From positions 6,365,001 to 6,429,000 of the forward strand of contig CANJKZ010000723.1 of assembly GCA_947471745.1 (NCBI GenBank): DNA of 64,000 bases. Direction: 5' to 3'. Source of the stretch: Closterium sp. Naga37s-1. Lineage: Eukaryota > Streptophyta > Zygnematophyceae > Desmidiales > Closteriaceae. Every line of letters starts with the position of its first letter. Within the stretch, counting starts at the first letter, position 1. This document shows, one piece after another, positions 1-11,100 of this stretch. Under the pieces are notes generated by a model that saw nothing but the letters and a program-made list of their open reading frames with translations, was not told the origin of the DNA and made no database searches. Made by a program: the position numbers and the translations under genes.

Positions 1-129
1 GCGTGTGACACACTGCACGTGTTCCCAGACGGGTCGTCACCTGGCTACCTTCACTCGGCAGCCGGGGTCGGACTTGTACACACTGACCACTGAGTCCCCT
101 CAGGTAGCGGCGTCTGCGTCTGCGTCCAG

Positions 130-1130
130 TAAGTTGTCCGCCCCCTGCTCGTGTCGCACCCTGTCGCACCAGACCGTCCTTTGGCACCACCGCCTTGGTC
201 ACCCCTCAGTGCAGCGCCGTCGTGGCATGCACTCCCGGTACCTTGTCTCTGGTCTTCCCAGGGTTCTCCCTCCCCTCCCACCCTCGCCTACTCCTCCCTG
301 TCTTCCCTATGTCGAGGGGCGGCAGCGCGCCACTCCTCACTCCTCCTCGTTCCCTCCCACAGAGGCTCCCCTGCAGACTCTCCACCTGGACGTGTGGGGC
401 CTAGCCCGCGTCCGTCGACAGGGCCACGAGCGGTACTTCCTGCTGGTCGTCGACGACTACACGCGCTACACCACGGTCTTCCCCTTGCGCACCAAGGGTG
501 AGGTCCCTGATGTTTTGATCCCTTGGATCCGCGCTGCTCGTCTACAGCTCCGCGAGCGGTTGCGGTTGGACTTTCCCGTCTTGCGTCTGCACTCTGACAG
601 GGGTGGTGAGTTTTTCTCCGACCTCTTGGCAGCCTACTGTGCGGAGCACGGCATCCGCCAGACGTTCACTCTTCCGGCCTCTCCGCAGCAGAATGGGGTT
701 GCTGAGCGCCGCATTGGCTTAGTCATGGAGGTCGCTCGTACCTCCATGATCCATGTGGCTGCCCCCCATTTCCTGTGGCCGTTTGCAGTGCAGTACGGTG
801 CGCATCAGCTCAACCTCTGGCCCCGTGTCTCTGCTCCGGAGACCTCGCCCACACTGCGTTGGACGGGGGAGGTTGGCGATGCGTCGGTGTTCCGGGTCTG
901 GGGATGTCGAGCCTTTGTCCGCGATACGTCCGCGGACAAGCTCTCCTCCCGTGCCGTTCCCTGCGTCTTCCTTGGCTTTGTCCCTGACGCGCCTGGCTGG
1001 CAGTTTTACCACCCCACCTCGCGCCGTGTCCTGCCCTCTCAGGACGTCACGTTTGACGAGTCGGTCCCCTTTTACCGTCTCTTCCCCTACCGCACCGCCC
1101 CGCTCCCCCCTCCGCCGCTCTTCCTCACGC
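130..1130 (+). pseudogene. Element A pre-integrase and integrase part
   Basis: The protein would cut and join element cDNA into host DNA. The zinc-binding pre-integrase motif is visible (His pair in WHHRLGHPS, then a Cys-bearing PxxxLPYVEGRQR stretch). The integrase core carries its three acidic residues: Asp in HLDVWG near base 388, Asp in HSDRGGEF near 595, and Glu in QQNGVAERR near 706. A C-terminal GKxxD-like region ending at SQDVTFDESVPFYR follows. It is closely similar to the same part of B, P and R. It is a fossil part of a polyprotein, not a host gene. Confidence 0.9.
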
Positions 1131-1249
1131 CACGTGCTGCTTCGGTAGACCCCCTACATCCCCAGGGTCCTGCTCCCTCAGGTGTTTCCCAGGTAGACCC
1201 GGTCGAGCCTGTCGAGGTAGCTGTCGACTCTGGTCCTGCGCGAGGTACT

Positions 1250-2160
1250 GCGTTTGGGGGTGTTGAGACTGGGGGTGATGAGCCTGGGGGTGCTGAGACT
1301 AAGGGTGCTGAGCCTGGGGGTGCTGAGACTGGGGGTGCTGAGCCTGGGGGTGCTGAGACTGGCGGTGCTGAGCCTGGGGGAGCTGAGACTGACCGTGCTG
1401 CGCCTGGTGGCGCTCCTTCTTCACAGCAGCTGCGTGAGTGGTACTCTCAGCGTTGCAGCCTCCAGCGTGGGGCCGCTGGAGCTGGGGATTCTGCCGGAGT
1501 TGGAGCTGGTGGTGCTGCGGGTGCTGTGTCGCGGCTGGAGCCTCCCTCCCCACAGCGATTGCGTGAGTGGTACGATCGATGCTGCAGCCTCCGGAGCGAC
1601 GCTCCTAGCACTGGGGTGCCGCCCGCTGGAGGCCCTGGTGCTGCTGGAGGTATTGGAGCCTCTGGTCATGGAGGTGCTCGTACAGGCGGTACTCGAGCTG
1701 TCTGGGGGTTCTGCTGGAGCTGGAGCTGGAGCTGCTGGAGCTGGTGCTACTGGAGGTGCTGCTGGTGCTGGAGCTGATGGAGGTGCTGCTGGTGCTGGAG
1801 TTGGAGCTGGAGGTGCTGGAGCTGCTGGAGCTGCCGGTGGAGCTGGGGCCGATGGGCCTACTGGAGTTGGTGTAGCTGCTGACCCTGGGGTTGGTGCTGC
1901 AGGGGCTGGAGCTGGAGGTGCTGACGCTCATCCTCCTGCAGGTGCTTGAGCCGACGGTGCGGCTGGAGCTGGTACTACTGGGGGTCCTGGAGTTGGCACT
2001 ACTGGAGCTGCTGGTGGTGCTACGGGAGTTGGAGCTGCTGCTGGGGGTTCTGGTGCTGTCTCTGCTGGTTCTGCAGGCGCTTCACGACCGCGACCGTACT
2101 TCGTTCTGCTCCTTCAGCATGTTCTTGGTCAGCCTCCTCCTCCTTATCCTGCTCCCTCCT
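1250..2160 (+). repeat. Element A integrase-RT linker with minisatellite
   Basis: Between integrase and RT lies a low-complexity linker. The first part (about 1250-1400) repeats a 15-base unit gggggtgctgagcct, which reads as GGAEP. The rest is rich in gctggagctggtgct-like triplets and would read as Gly/Ala-rich protein. A similar tract occupies the same place in B, P, Q and R with different copy number. Confidence 0.85.
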
Positions 2161-2829
2161 TAGAGTGTCCTCCGCGTGTCCAGTCGCAGGCACAGTTACA
2201 GCCTCCCTCGCCACTTCCTAGTCCTTCTCCCTACACTGGTCCGACAGGAGGTCTTACGGAGCATCGTGAGCCTGAGTCTCGTCCTATGTCGCCTGAGTCT
2301 CGTTCTGCATCACCTGTTCGTACTGCTCGCACTGGTCGTCGTGTCCCGCGTCAGCGTCCTCCTGCTGTCCCAGGCACTCACCAGATGACGCTTCGTCTTT
2401 CCACTGCTCCGCAGCGTGTCTCTCAGCCTTCTCCTCCTGCGTCCTCTCTTCCTGCCCTTACTGACCCGGAGTCTGACTCTCTTCGTGCTGCTAGTCCTAC
2501 TGTCACGCGTCTCCTGGCCACTGCTGTCACTGACCCTTCCTTTGAGTCAGCTGCTGCGTCTGCCTTATTTGCTGAGCTTGTCGACTTTGCTGCTCACTGT
2601 CGTCTAGACTACGCTGCAAGTCTTGTTGCTGAGTGTGAGTCTGTCTGTCCTCCGTCCGTCGGGGGTGAGTGTGCTCTTGGCACGGGCGTCCTTGAGGACA
2701 GGCAGGAGGAGTTTGAGTGCTTTGCCGCTGCTGTACCTCATCTCGTGTCCATGCTGATTGCACCTGATGGAGACCCGGATGCACCAGACATCCCGACCCC
2801 ACGCTCTTACGCTGAGGCGATCGCGGGTG

Positions 2830-4335
2830 AGTACTCCTCTCAGTGGCAGTCAGCCATGGACGCAGAGATGGCATCCTGGAAGTCCACTGGCACTTACGTC
2901 GACGAGGTTCCCCCTCCTGGGGCGAACATCGTCAGTGGCATGTGGATTTTCAGGGTGAAGCGGCCGCCAGGTTCTCCGCCTGTCTTCAAGGCTCGTTACG
3001 TTGCTCGAGGCTTCAGTCAGCGAGAGGGAGTAGACTTCTTCCAGACCTTCTCCCCCACCCCGAAGATGACCACTCTTCGGGTGCTACTGCACGTTGCCGC
3101 TCAGCGTGACTATGAGCTTCACTCTCTTGACTTCAGCACAGCTTTCTTGTAGGGCAGCCCGCACGAGGAGATCTGGCTGCGCCGCCCTCCTGGCTTCACT
3201 GGGTCGTTCCCTCCTGGTACCCAGTGGAGACTCCGGCGGCCAGTCTACAGTCTCCGCCAGGCGCCACGTGAGTGGCACGACACACTGAAGACTACTACTG
3301 ACCCATCGCTGTTTCTGCGCACCAACACTTTGCTGCCGCTGTTCTACATCCTCGTGTACGTCGACGACTTGGTCTTTGCCACTGCTGACACGGAGGCTCT
3401 CGCCCTGGTGAAGTCGGAGTTGCAGAAGAGACACACGTGCACAGACCTGGGTGAGCTGCACAGCTACCTTGGCTTGCAGATCACCCGGGACAGAGCACGC
3501 CGCACCATCACACTGACTCAGTCACACATGGTGCAGCAGGTCCTTCAGCGCTTCGGCTTCACCTGGTCCTCGGCACAGGCCACTCCTCTGGCTAAAGGTC
3601 ACTCGCTCTTAGCTCCACCTTCGGACGAGTCCGTAGAGCCGAGTGGTCCTTATCCAGAGCTAGTTGGCTGTCTCATGTACCTGATGACTTGCACTCGTCC
3701 TGACCTCGCGTACCCTCTTGGCCTTCTGGCTCGCTACGTGGCTCCTGGTCGGCACCGAAAGGTGCGCACGGATGCTGCTAAGAGGGTACTGCGCTACTTG
3801 TGCAGTACATCAGGCATGGGACTCGTGCTTGGAGGGAGGAGCTCAGTTGTCCTCACTGGGCACTCAGACACTTCTTGGGTTGACGACCAGGCTACTCAGC
3901 GGTCGTCACAGGGTTACACCTTCAGCCTTGGCTCTGGTTCATTCTCTTGGCGTTCTACACGCTCGTCTTCAGTTTGTTAGCTCCAGTTGTGAGGCTGAGA
4001 TCTACGCCACAGCCATGGCTGTACAGGAGTTACGCTGGCTCACCTACCTACTGACTGACTTGGGAGAGCGGCCTCGTTCTCCTCCAGTGCTGTACGTGGA
4101 CAACAAGGCTACCATTGCCTTGTGTGAGGAGCAAAGACTGGAGCACAGAACGAAGCACATCGCTCTGCGTTACTTCCTGGCTCGAGAGCTGCAGCAGCGT
4201 GGTCAGCTTCGTCTGCGTTACGTGGCCACTCGGGCCAACACTGCTGATATATTCACCAAGGCACTTCAGTCTGGTGATCATCAGCGTTTCTGCACTATGC
4301 TAGGGCTTGTTCCCACTTTTCCTCACTTGCTGTAG
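2830..4335 (+). pseudogene. Element A reverse transcriptase and RNase H part
   Basis: This part would copy element RNA into DNA and remove the RNA strand. Copia RT signatures are seen: the entry motif SGMWIFRVKR, KARYVARGFSQREGVDF, the FSPTPKMTTLRVLL block and the catalytic YVDD (about 3356-3367). RNase H follows with SSCEAEIYA, YVDNKA and the C-terminal ANTADIFTKAL. The part is broken in a few places. It matches element B closely. Confidence 0.9.
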
Positions 4336-4567
4336 GCTTTGCTTGTACTGTGATCTATATATATAGATATACCTGCATGCTTGCTTTGCTTGGTAGAGAT
4401 CACTGTGATGTTTGTGTTGCATATATGCCTCTGCATGTGAACTGGCCTTGTGGCTCTCTGCTTGTGCTCAGTGTGTGTGGTGACGTTGTGATCCACCCTG
4501 AGCTTGCTTTGCCTTTCTTGACTGGTCTTGTGACCCCTTGCTCTCCCCCACTTTGCCTATGGGGGTG
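4336..4567 (+). other. Element A conserved non-coding 3' region with polypurine-tract hairpin
   Basis: About 230 bases lie between the RNase H end and the LTR. They include a TATA-like run near 4354-4367 and a block TGTGGTGACGTTGTGATCC that recurs at the same place in B, D and P. The end is CCCCCACTTTGCCTATGGGG followed by GTG, which can fold into a 6-bp stem and directly precedes the LTR start. It probably contains the plus-strand primer (polypurine tract); the role of the upstream block is unknown. Confidence 0.7.
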
Positions 4568-4721
4568 TGTCAAATGTCATATCTGCTACGGTTTGTTTAG
4601 GCTGTAGTGGGGTAGTTACTATGGGGTACAGTAAGTTTAGGGTTTCCTACTTGTACCCAACTCTTTCCTGGTTCAATCACTCTTGTTCTTCCGCGCACTC
4701 TGTTTAGTACAACTCATAACA
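4568..4721 (+). repeat. LTR of element A
   Basis: A 154-bp LTR starts TGTCA and ends TAACA. It carries the family core GGCTGTAGTGGGGTA, TATGGGGTACA and TAGGGTTT. It acts as A's 3' LTR because the polypurine tract precedes it, yet it is also followed by a primer-binding site, so it may be shared by two tandem elements. Confidence 0.88.
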
Positions 4722-4723
4722 AT

Positions 4724-4735
4724 TGGTATCAGAGC
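4724..4735 (+). promoter_or_regulatory. Primer-binding site downstream of the A LTR
   Basis: TGGTATCAGAGC, the usual plant copia primer site complementary to the 3' end of initiator tRNA-Met, lies two bases after an LTR end. A 3' LTR should not be followed by a primer site unless another element begins there. Confidence 0.8.
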
Positions 4736-6622
4736 TACTTTCCTAGGTTCCCCGTTATTTAGAGTGTATTACCCCTTGGGGGGGGGGATAGGGAAGGATG
4801 TCGTGGGGTCCAGGAGCTGCGCGATAGCCGGCCAGGAGAACGGGTAGTTGCTCCTGCGGCCATGCTTTTACAGGCGCTCCTGTGGCACCGACGGATCCTT
4901 GCCCTCGACGGTCGAGATGGATCGTGGCCTCCCTCCCCTCGGGTGGTGGGCAGCTGTGGCTGTCGCACATTAATTAAGTGAGTTAACTGTTGCGATTTCC
5001 GTCAATCTCGGACTTGTGATTTTGTGTAAGCGGTTGACGACGGCAGGCTCGTCGTCGGCGCAAGTCCGAGATCGTCGGAAGAAACCGTTGTGCGAGCTGG
5101 CGTCACTGCTTCGTCGTCAACTGCGCACGAGAAAATCGGGAGTTAATGAGTGCGGCAAGTGGCGACAAGCGTGTTCGTCATGCTGCGCACGAAATCCTCG
5201 GAGGTCTTCGGCACGTGGTGAACGTCGTCACTGTGCGCGAAGATTTCGGGTGGCTTCACTTGTGAAACGACAGCTGGCCGGGCAGGCCAGGCGCATGGTG
5301 ATTTGCATCGGAAAATGCAACGGCAAGGAGAGACGGCGGGACGACTGCCCGAAGAAAGCAGGGGTCTACCGTCGTCCCGCCCGGGTGTGGCCGGTGTGGC
5401 TGGAGGAGGGTGCGTCGTTGGCGTTTTCAGCAAGTGCGGCACAGTGTGGGACGGAAGTTATTTTCAAACCGCTGGAAAGTTCGGAAAAGGCCGCCTACGA
5501 CTAGACTGTCTATGTTAGGGTCACTTCTGCGCCTGCAACAAGGTTGGTCGAAATTTTCGGAGCAACAGCAGCAGCCGACATTGTACTTCAGGCGGCACAG
5601 GTTTCCCCTGATCAAGGGAAGTTGCGCCGCAGACAGGGCAGTACACCAACGGGACAACGGTTTATCGCAGCATCTAGACCCGCAAATTTAGCCTGGTCTA
5701 CCAACTACAATAAACGGACTTGCGACAAATACGGGTCTGGCGAGAGAAACGAATTCCGAGCTTTAGGAGGGGAGAACACGACCTACTGCGACGACTTTTG
5801 CTGAGGCCGAGTTTCGCGGCTAAGCGGCGGTAGTAGAAGGAGCTCCCTACCGGCCAAAGTCTACCGACGTTTCACGTACCCCACGCCCAGAAGGCCTCGA
5901 AGGCAATTCGTAAGTCCTATTGGCCGCTGGATAAAAGGGTGGGGCCCTGTGTTTAGCCCTGTGCTGGCTAAAAAGCGCGGGTATTGCGCAAGTTCGACAG
6001 CTGGGCGTAAAGAAAATTTCATGGTGCGACACTGTTTCGGCCCCGACAAAACCGGTCCATTGGCAGCAGTTACCCCGCCAAAAAAGTTGGAGCTGAAGAA
6101 TTTGGTGCGGCTGTCGGAATTTCTCCTAATTCAACGGTCTACCCGCCGACGGTGTAGCGGCGAAGCAGGGGTTTCCGAAGCTGTGGACTTTAAAACGCGA
6201 TAGACGCGGTGGGCAACGAAGCGGCCGGCCTGACTGTTTGATACGATAGACTGGGATTTGCTAAGTAATTTCGACGGGTACGAAGACGGGTGAACGTCGG
6301 AGTACCAGGGTCAACGGCAGAAACGTCGGGGTTACGCGGCGGAAAATACTTTGGGACTGCTTTAACAACCATGATTTTCAGGGTTCATTCCTACGGTGGG
6401 AGACGGGTGAACGTCTCTGCTCGCCAAGTGATTTCAGCGTTTACGGTGTACTTAGAAGCCATCTGGGGAAATTCTACGGTAAGATCTGCGGCGTTGATGC
6501 GGGCTAGGTTCCGTGAAATTCGGTCCCGGTAGACCCATAGTTCTGGGTTCCGCACATAAAGCGCCTTCTGTTGGTGGGTTGCTAGTGTGGTTAACCACAG
6601 GCAATGAAAATGGCGACGGGTG
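4736..6622. other. Unassigned region between LTRs
   Basis: The first 230 bases could be the leader of an element starting at the LTR before it. The remaining ~1.6 kb has many short open frames on both strands, none with a recognisable domain, start context or compositional bias of a gene. A 14-base string gacgggtgaacgtc occurs twice, near 6288 and 6406. It may be the decayed inside of an old element or host intergenic DNA. No function is claimed. Confidence 0.4.
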
Positions 6623-6764
6623 TGTCAAATGTTATTATTGTCTAGCCTGCAGTGGGGTACTCTATAGCGAGTACAACCCAATTAGGGTTTCCTATATGTA
6701 TGCCAACTACTGCTAGTGCAACCTCTCCTTTTCTGCTTCTAACTTTCTGCTACTATTTCTGACA
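6623..6764 (+). repeat. 5' LTR of element C
   Basis: A 142-bp LTR starts TGTCA and ends TGACA. Its core (GCAGTGGGGTACTCTATAG, then TTAGGGTTTCCTATATG) matches the LTRs of L better than those of B. A primer site follows directly. Confidence 0.85.
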
Positions 6765-6776
6765 TGGTATTAGAGC
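6765..6776 (+). promoter_or_regulatory. Primer-binding site of element C
   Basis: TGGTATTAGAGC directly follows the LTR end; it differs by one base from the usual TGGTATCAGAGC initiator-tRNA site. Confidence 0.8.
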
Positions 6777-6782
6777 AGGTCA

Positions 6783-6907
6783 TGTCAAACACTATATGTG
6801 TTGTTGTTGTGTAGGCTATAGTGGGTTAGCCTTTAGGGGGTACACAAAACTAGGGTTTGCTACTTGTACTCGAACTTTTCATAGTTCACACACTTCTCAT
6901 TCTGACA
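6783..6907 (+). repeat. 5' LTR of element B
   Basis: 125 bp, TGTCA at the start and TGACA at the end, a perfect 5-bp terminal inverted repeat. Identical to 13562-13686. Confidence 0.95.
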
Positions 6908-6919
6908 TGGTAGCAGAGC
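6908..6919 (+). promoter_or_regulatory. Primer-binding site of element B
   Basis: TGGTAGCAGAGC begins at the base after the LTR; one base differs from the usual TGGTATCAGAGC. Confidence 0.85.
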
Positions 6920-7500
6920 TTAGGTTCTAGACCTAGGACTCACCTAAGGGCCCACCGTTAGAAGCGCCCTCGAGCGCCCCATCGTCCTAGAGCCCTCGAG
7001 CGCCGTTCCCCTAGTGCGCCCTCGTGCGCCTCGTCTTCTCTTGCTGCCTGTGCCCGGCTTGCTAGTGCCGCGCGCGGCCTTTTTTTTTTCCCGCGCGTCG
7101 CCCCCTAGCAGCCCGGGCGCGGCCGTTTCTGAGCGCGCACCACCCGTTAGCCGCCCACGCCGCCACGAGCAGCCCGACGACCGGCCCCCCCTAGCCGCGC
7201 GCCGCCCGTGAGCCACCCGTAGGCCGCCGCGACGCCCTCCCTAGGCCACCCGCCCGCTAGTAAGGCCCACGAGCGGCCACGGCCCGCCCGCTACAGCCGC
7301 CCACGCGCACGTCCCCCAGGCGCGCACCGCCGCGTAGCCCAGACCGAGCCGAGCCGCACAGCCCGAACCGAGCCGCGCCGCCCGAACCGAGCCGCGCCGC
7401 CCGAACCGAGCCGCGCCGCCCTACTGTGCCCCACCTGCAGCAACTCCTGTTCCTATTCCTACTGTACTACTGCTACTACTGCTACTGTTCCTACTGCCAC
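6920..7500 (+). other. GC-rich leader of element B with tandem repeats
   Basis: About 580 bases between primer site and gag. It holds repeated gcgccctcgagcgcc-type strings and about three copies of a 19-base unit cccgaaccgagccgcgccg (about 7360-7420). It has no recognised coding content. Similar long GC-rich leaders stand in P, Q, R and, with other repeats, in C and L. Confidence 0.75.
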
Positions 7501-7501
7501 A

Positions 7502-8700
7502 ATGGCCACCCCATCCATTCTCACCTTTGACGCTGAGGGTCGCCCGATTAAGTTTGAGGTGTGGCTAGATGATCTTCACCTGTTCCTCCAGATCACTGCC
7601 AAGGACGATGTCTCACTGTATGACCATACGTCAGGCGCTGCTCCCGCACCTCCCGCTACTGCTGACAGTACTGCTCGCTCCCAGTGGCAGACCCGTGATG
7701 CACACGCTCGCAACCTACCGTTAGATGAGCGCGATCATTTCGGATAGCATAAGACCGCCAAGGAGCTGTACAACGCAGTAGTCGCGCGCTACTCCTCCCC
7801 TGCCACAGCTGCCATAGGCCGTCTCTCACTGCCCTACCTCTTCCCCGACCTGTCCGCCTTTGCCACTGTAGCTGACCTCATCACCCACCTCCGTACCAGT
7901 AACCTCCGCTACCGTGCAGCGCTCCCCCCCGATTTCCTCGCCAAGAACCCCCCCCCGATGTACCTCACACTGTACCACCTTGTCACCCGCCTCCCTGACT
8001 CCCTTCGCACTGTCAGGGACCAGTTCCTCGCCCTCTCCCCCACTGACCTCACTGTCGACCTCCTCGAGAAGGAGCTCCTAGCAGCTGAGAAGAGCATTGT
8101 CGCTGTAGGTGCCTCTCGTGGTGACCCCCGCACCCCCCTTCTTTGAGGGGTGCTCCCCCTCCCCCCTCCTCCCCTCCATTGCATCTGCTGCTGCTGTCGA
8201 CTACCTCGGAGCTGAGAGGGTCGGGGCCGCGTCTGCTCCTAGTGGGAGACGAAACGGCGGCAGGGGCAAGGGGGGCAGGGGTGGTGGAGGTGGAGGAGGG
8301 GACGGCGGCGGTGGAGGAGGTGGGGGGGGCGGGGGTGGTGGCGGGAGTGGGAGTGGCGCGGGTGGTGGGGGGGTCAGTGGCGGCACAGGGGGTGGTGGCG
8401 GCGGCGACGGTGGTGGGGGTGGTGGAGGTGGTGCTGGCAGTGGTGGCGGCGGTGGAGCGGGTGGCGGGCGCGGTGGAGCGGTGCAGCGTGGGGGGTTTGG
8501 CGGTGGCCAGAGGCAGCAGCAGCAGCGCCCCGGCGAGGCTCCCTCGCCCCAGCAGCTCCGTGAGTGGTACTCTCAGCGTGGGGGGTCTGGGGGAGGGGGT
8601 ACCTGCCCGTATGTCATCCGCACAGGTGACCGCACTGGCCAGACTTGTGGGAGGTTTCACACTGCGCAGCGCTGTTTCTTTCGCCTCGACGACGCCTAGC
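7502..8700 (+). pseudogene. Element B gag part
   Basis: Gag would form the virus-like particle. The start ATG at 7502 opens MATPSILTFDAEGRPI, the same start as in P, Q and R. The capsid-like region follows (FEVWLDDLHLFLQ, YNAVVARYSSPATAA, LPYLFPDLSAF, VTRLPDSLRTVRDQF). Then comes a long glycine-rich stretch (about 8260-8510). Near the end, a motif C-x13-C-x3-H-x4-C at 8604-8675 stands where copia gags carry a CCHC zinc knuckle. The frame is broken in about two places. Confidence 0.88.
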
Positions 8701-8979
8701 GCGAGCAGTTTCCTGACGCCTCTGAGCTGCCCCGCTGGGCTGATCTGCTTAAGAAGGGGATTGATATCTTTGCTCTTGATTATGATGCTATTCTTGCTGC
8801 TATGTATGCATTGACTATTAGTGCTGAGGGTGACTGTTACCTGAGTGTTCCGCCTGACCCGGGCATTGGGACCAGTGAGGCTGCAGCTCTAGGTGCTAGC
8901 GCGTCTGCTGCTCTAGGTCCTGGTGAGGCTGCTGCCCTAGGTGCTAGTGCGTCTACGTCTGCTGGTGCCGCACCTACTG

Positions 8980-10330
8980 AGGCACTGCACACCTTCACAC
9001 TGGACTCAGGTGCTTCCCGCTGTTTCTTTCGTGACCGCACTGCCCTAGAGCAGCTTCCTCGACCGGTTGCTGTCTCTCTGGCTGACCCCTCAGGGGGTCC
9101 GGTCCTTGCGACCTCCACCACTGCCCTCCCTTGTCCTGCTGTCCCGTCTGGCACGCTGTCGGGCCTCTACCTCCCCTCGTTCTCTACGAACTTGGTGGCG
9201 GGTTCCGCACTCCAAGACGCGGGTGTTCACCAGTTCACCCCGGCCTAGGAGCGTGTGACGCACTGCACGTGTGCGCGGACGGGACGTCACCTAGCTACCT
9301 TCACTCGGCAGCCGGGGTCGGACTTGTACACACTGACCACTGAGTCTCCTCAGGTAGCTGCGTCTGCGTCTGCGTCAGGTCAGCTGTCGGCCCCCTGCTC
9401 GTGTCGCTCCCTGTCACACAGGACTGTCCTCTGGCACCACCGCCTTGGTCACCCGTCAGTGCAGCGCCTTTGCGGCATGCACTCCAGGTACCTTGTCTCT
9501 GGTCTTCCCAGGGTTCTCCCTCCCCTCCCACCCTCGCCTGCTCCTCCCTGTCTTCCCTGTGTCGAGGGGCGGCAGCGCGCCGCTCCTCACTCCTCCTCGT
9601 TCCCTCCCACAGAGGCTCCCCTGCAGACTCTCCACCTGGACGTGTGGGGCCCCGCCCGCGTCCGGGGACAGGGCCACGAGCGGTACTTTCTGCTGGTCGT
9701 CGACGACTACACGCGCTACACCACGGTCTTCCCCTTGCGTACCAAGGGTGAGGTCCCTGATGTCTTGATCCCCTGGATCCGCGCTGCTCGTCTCCAGCTC
9801 CGCCAGCGGTTCCAGTCGGACTTTCCAGTCCTGCGTCTGCACTCTGACAGAGGTGGCGAGTTTTCCTCTGACCTCTTGGCAGCCTACTGTGCGGAGCACG
9901 GCATCACCCAGTCGTTCACGCTCCCGGCCTCTCCACAGCAGAATGGGATTGCTGAGCGCCGCATTGGTCTTGTCATGGAGGTCGCTCGTACCTCCATGAT
10001 CCATGTGGCTGCCCCCCATTTCCTGTGGCCGTTTGCAGTGCAGTACGCCGCGCATCAGCTCAACCTCTGGCCCCGTGTCTCTGTTCCGGAGACCTCGCCT
10101 ACCCTGCGTTGGACGGGGGAGGTTGGCGATGCGTCGGTGTTCCGAGTCTGGGGATGTCGAGCCTTTGTCCGCGATACGTTCGCGGACAAGCTCTCCTCCC
10201 GTGCCGTTCCCTGTGTCTTCCTTGGCTTTGTCCCTGACGCGCCTGGCTGGCAGTTTTACCACCCCACCTCGCGCCGGGTCTTCGCCTCTCAGGACGTCAC
10301 CTGTGACGAGTCGGTACCCTTTTACCGTCT
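8980..10330 (+). pseudogene. Element B protease and integrase part
   Basis: The protease active-site motif LDSGAS is at about 9000-9017, followed by the LYLPSFSTNLVAGSAL block. The pre-integrase zinc-binding motif (WHHRLGHPS, then CLPCVEGRQR) and the integrase core with its D, D and E residues (HLDVWGP, HSDRGGEF, QQNGIAERR) come next. The part would process the polyprotein and insert the cDNA. It resembles A at almost every residue. Confidence 0.9.
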
Positions 10331-10479
10331 CTTCCCCTACCGCACTGCCCCGCTCCCCCCTCCGCCGCTCTTCCTCACGCCAGGTGCTGCTTCGGTAGAC
10401 CCCCTCCCTCCCCAGGGTCCTGCTCCCTCAGGTGTTTCCCAGGTAGACCCGGTCGAGCCTGTCGAGGTAGCTGTTGACT

Positions 10480-11100
10480 CTGGTCCTGTGCGAGGTGCTG
10501 GGTCTGGGGGCGCTGAGCCTGGGGGTGCTGGTTCTGGGGGTGCTGAGACTGAGGGTGCTGAGACTGGGGGTGCTGAGACTGGGGGTGCGGAGACTGCGGG
10601 TGCTGAGCCTGGAGGTACTGCGACTGGGGGTGTTGCGCCTAGAGGTGGTGAGGCTAGGGGCTTTGAGACTGACCGTACTGCGCCTGCTGGCGCTCCTTCT
10701 TCACAGCAGCTGCGTGAGTGGTACGCTCGGCGCTGCAGCCTCCGGAGTGGAGCTCCCGGTGTTGAGGTGCAGCCCGCTGGAGACCCTACTGCTGTTGGAG
10801 GTCCTGGAGCTCCTGCTGGTGCTGCTGGTGCTGCTGGAGGTGTTGGAGCTGCTGGAGGTCCTGGAGCTACTGGAGGTGCTGCTGGTGCTGCTGGAGGTAC
10901 TGGAGCTGCTGGAGGTACTGCTGGAGGTGCTGGAGGTGCTGCTGGAGCTGCTGGAGGTACTGGAGCTGCTGGAGGTACTGCTGGAGGTGCTGGAGGTGCT
11001 GCTGGAGCTGCTGGAGGTTCTGCTGGAGCTGCTGGAGGTTCTGGTGCTGTCTCTGCTGCTGCTGGGGTTCGTTCCGCTCCTTCAGCACGTTCTTGGTCTG
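10480..11100 (+). repeat. Element B integrase-RT linker repeats
   Basis: A GGAEP/GGAET minisatellite of 15-base units (about 10500-10680) is followed by a longer block of gctggaggtactggagctgct-type triplet repeats (about 10790-11060) that reads as Gly/Ala. The unit order differs from that of A. Confidence 0.85.

Larger units (their letters stand above)
1..4721 (+). mobile_element. Copia element A (3' part, cut by the window edge)
   Basis: Ty1/copia LTR retrotransposon fossil of the short-LTR family that also includes B, D, P, Q and R. The order visible is GAG-pre-integrase, integrase, a repetitive linker, reverse transcriptase, RNase H, a conserved non-coding 3' stretch, polypurine tract and 3' LTR, which is the copia order (integrase before RT). 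The 5' half lies outside the window. The reading frame has several breaks, so it looks inactive. It is very similar to B over the coding region, so both come from one recent family. Its age cannot be judged from LTR divergence because only one LTR is visible. Confidence 0.93.

Noticed and set aside
1640-2200. Leu-rich and Cys/Trp-rich frames in the linker regions, like membrane proteins
   Set aside because: They are alternate frames of gctggagctggtgct repeats; the Gly/Ala frame is the one in line with integrase.
5016-5504. A possible host gene of ~160 residues on the plus strand
   Set aside because: Arg/Ser/Cys-rich without any domain or clear start, overlapped by similar frames on the other strand.
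8049-8660. Minus-strand Thr/Pro-rich frame opposite the B gag
   Set aside because: It is the mirror of the polyglycine tract and recurs opposite every gag of the family.
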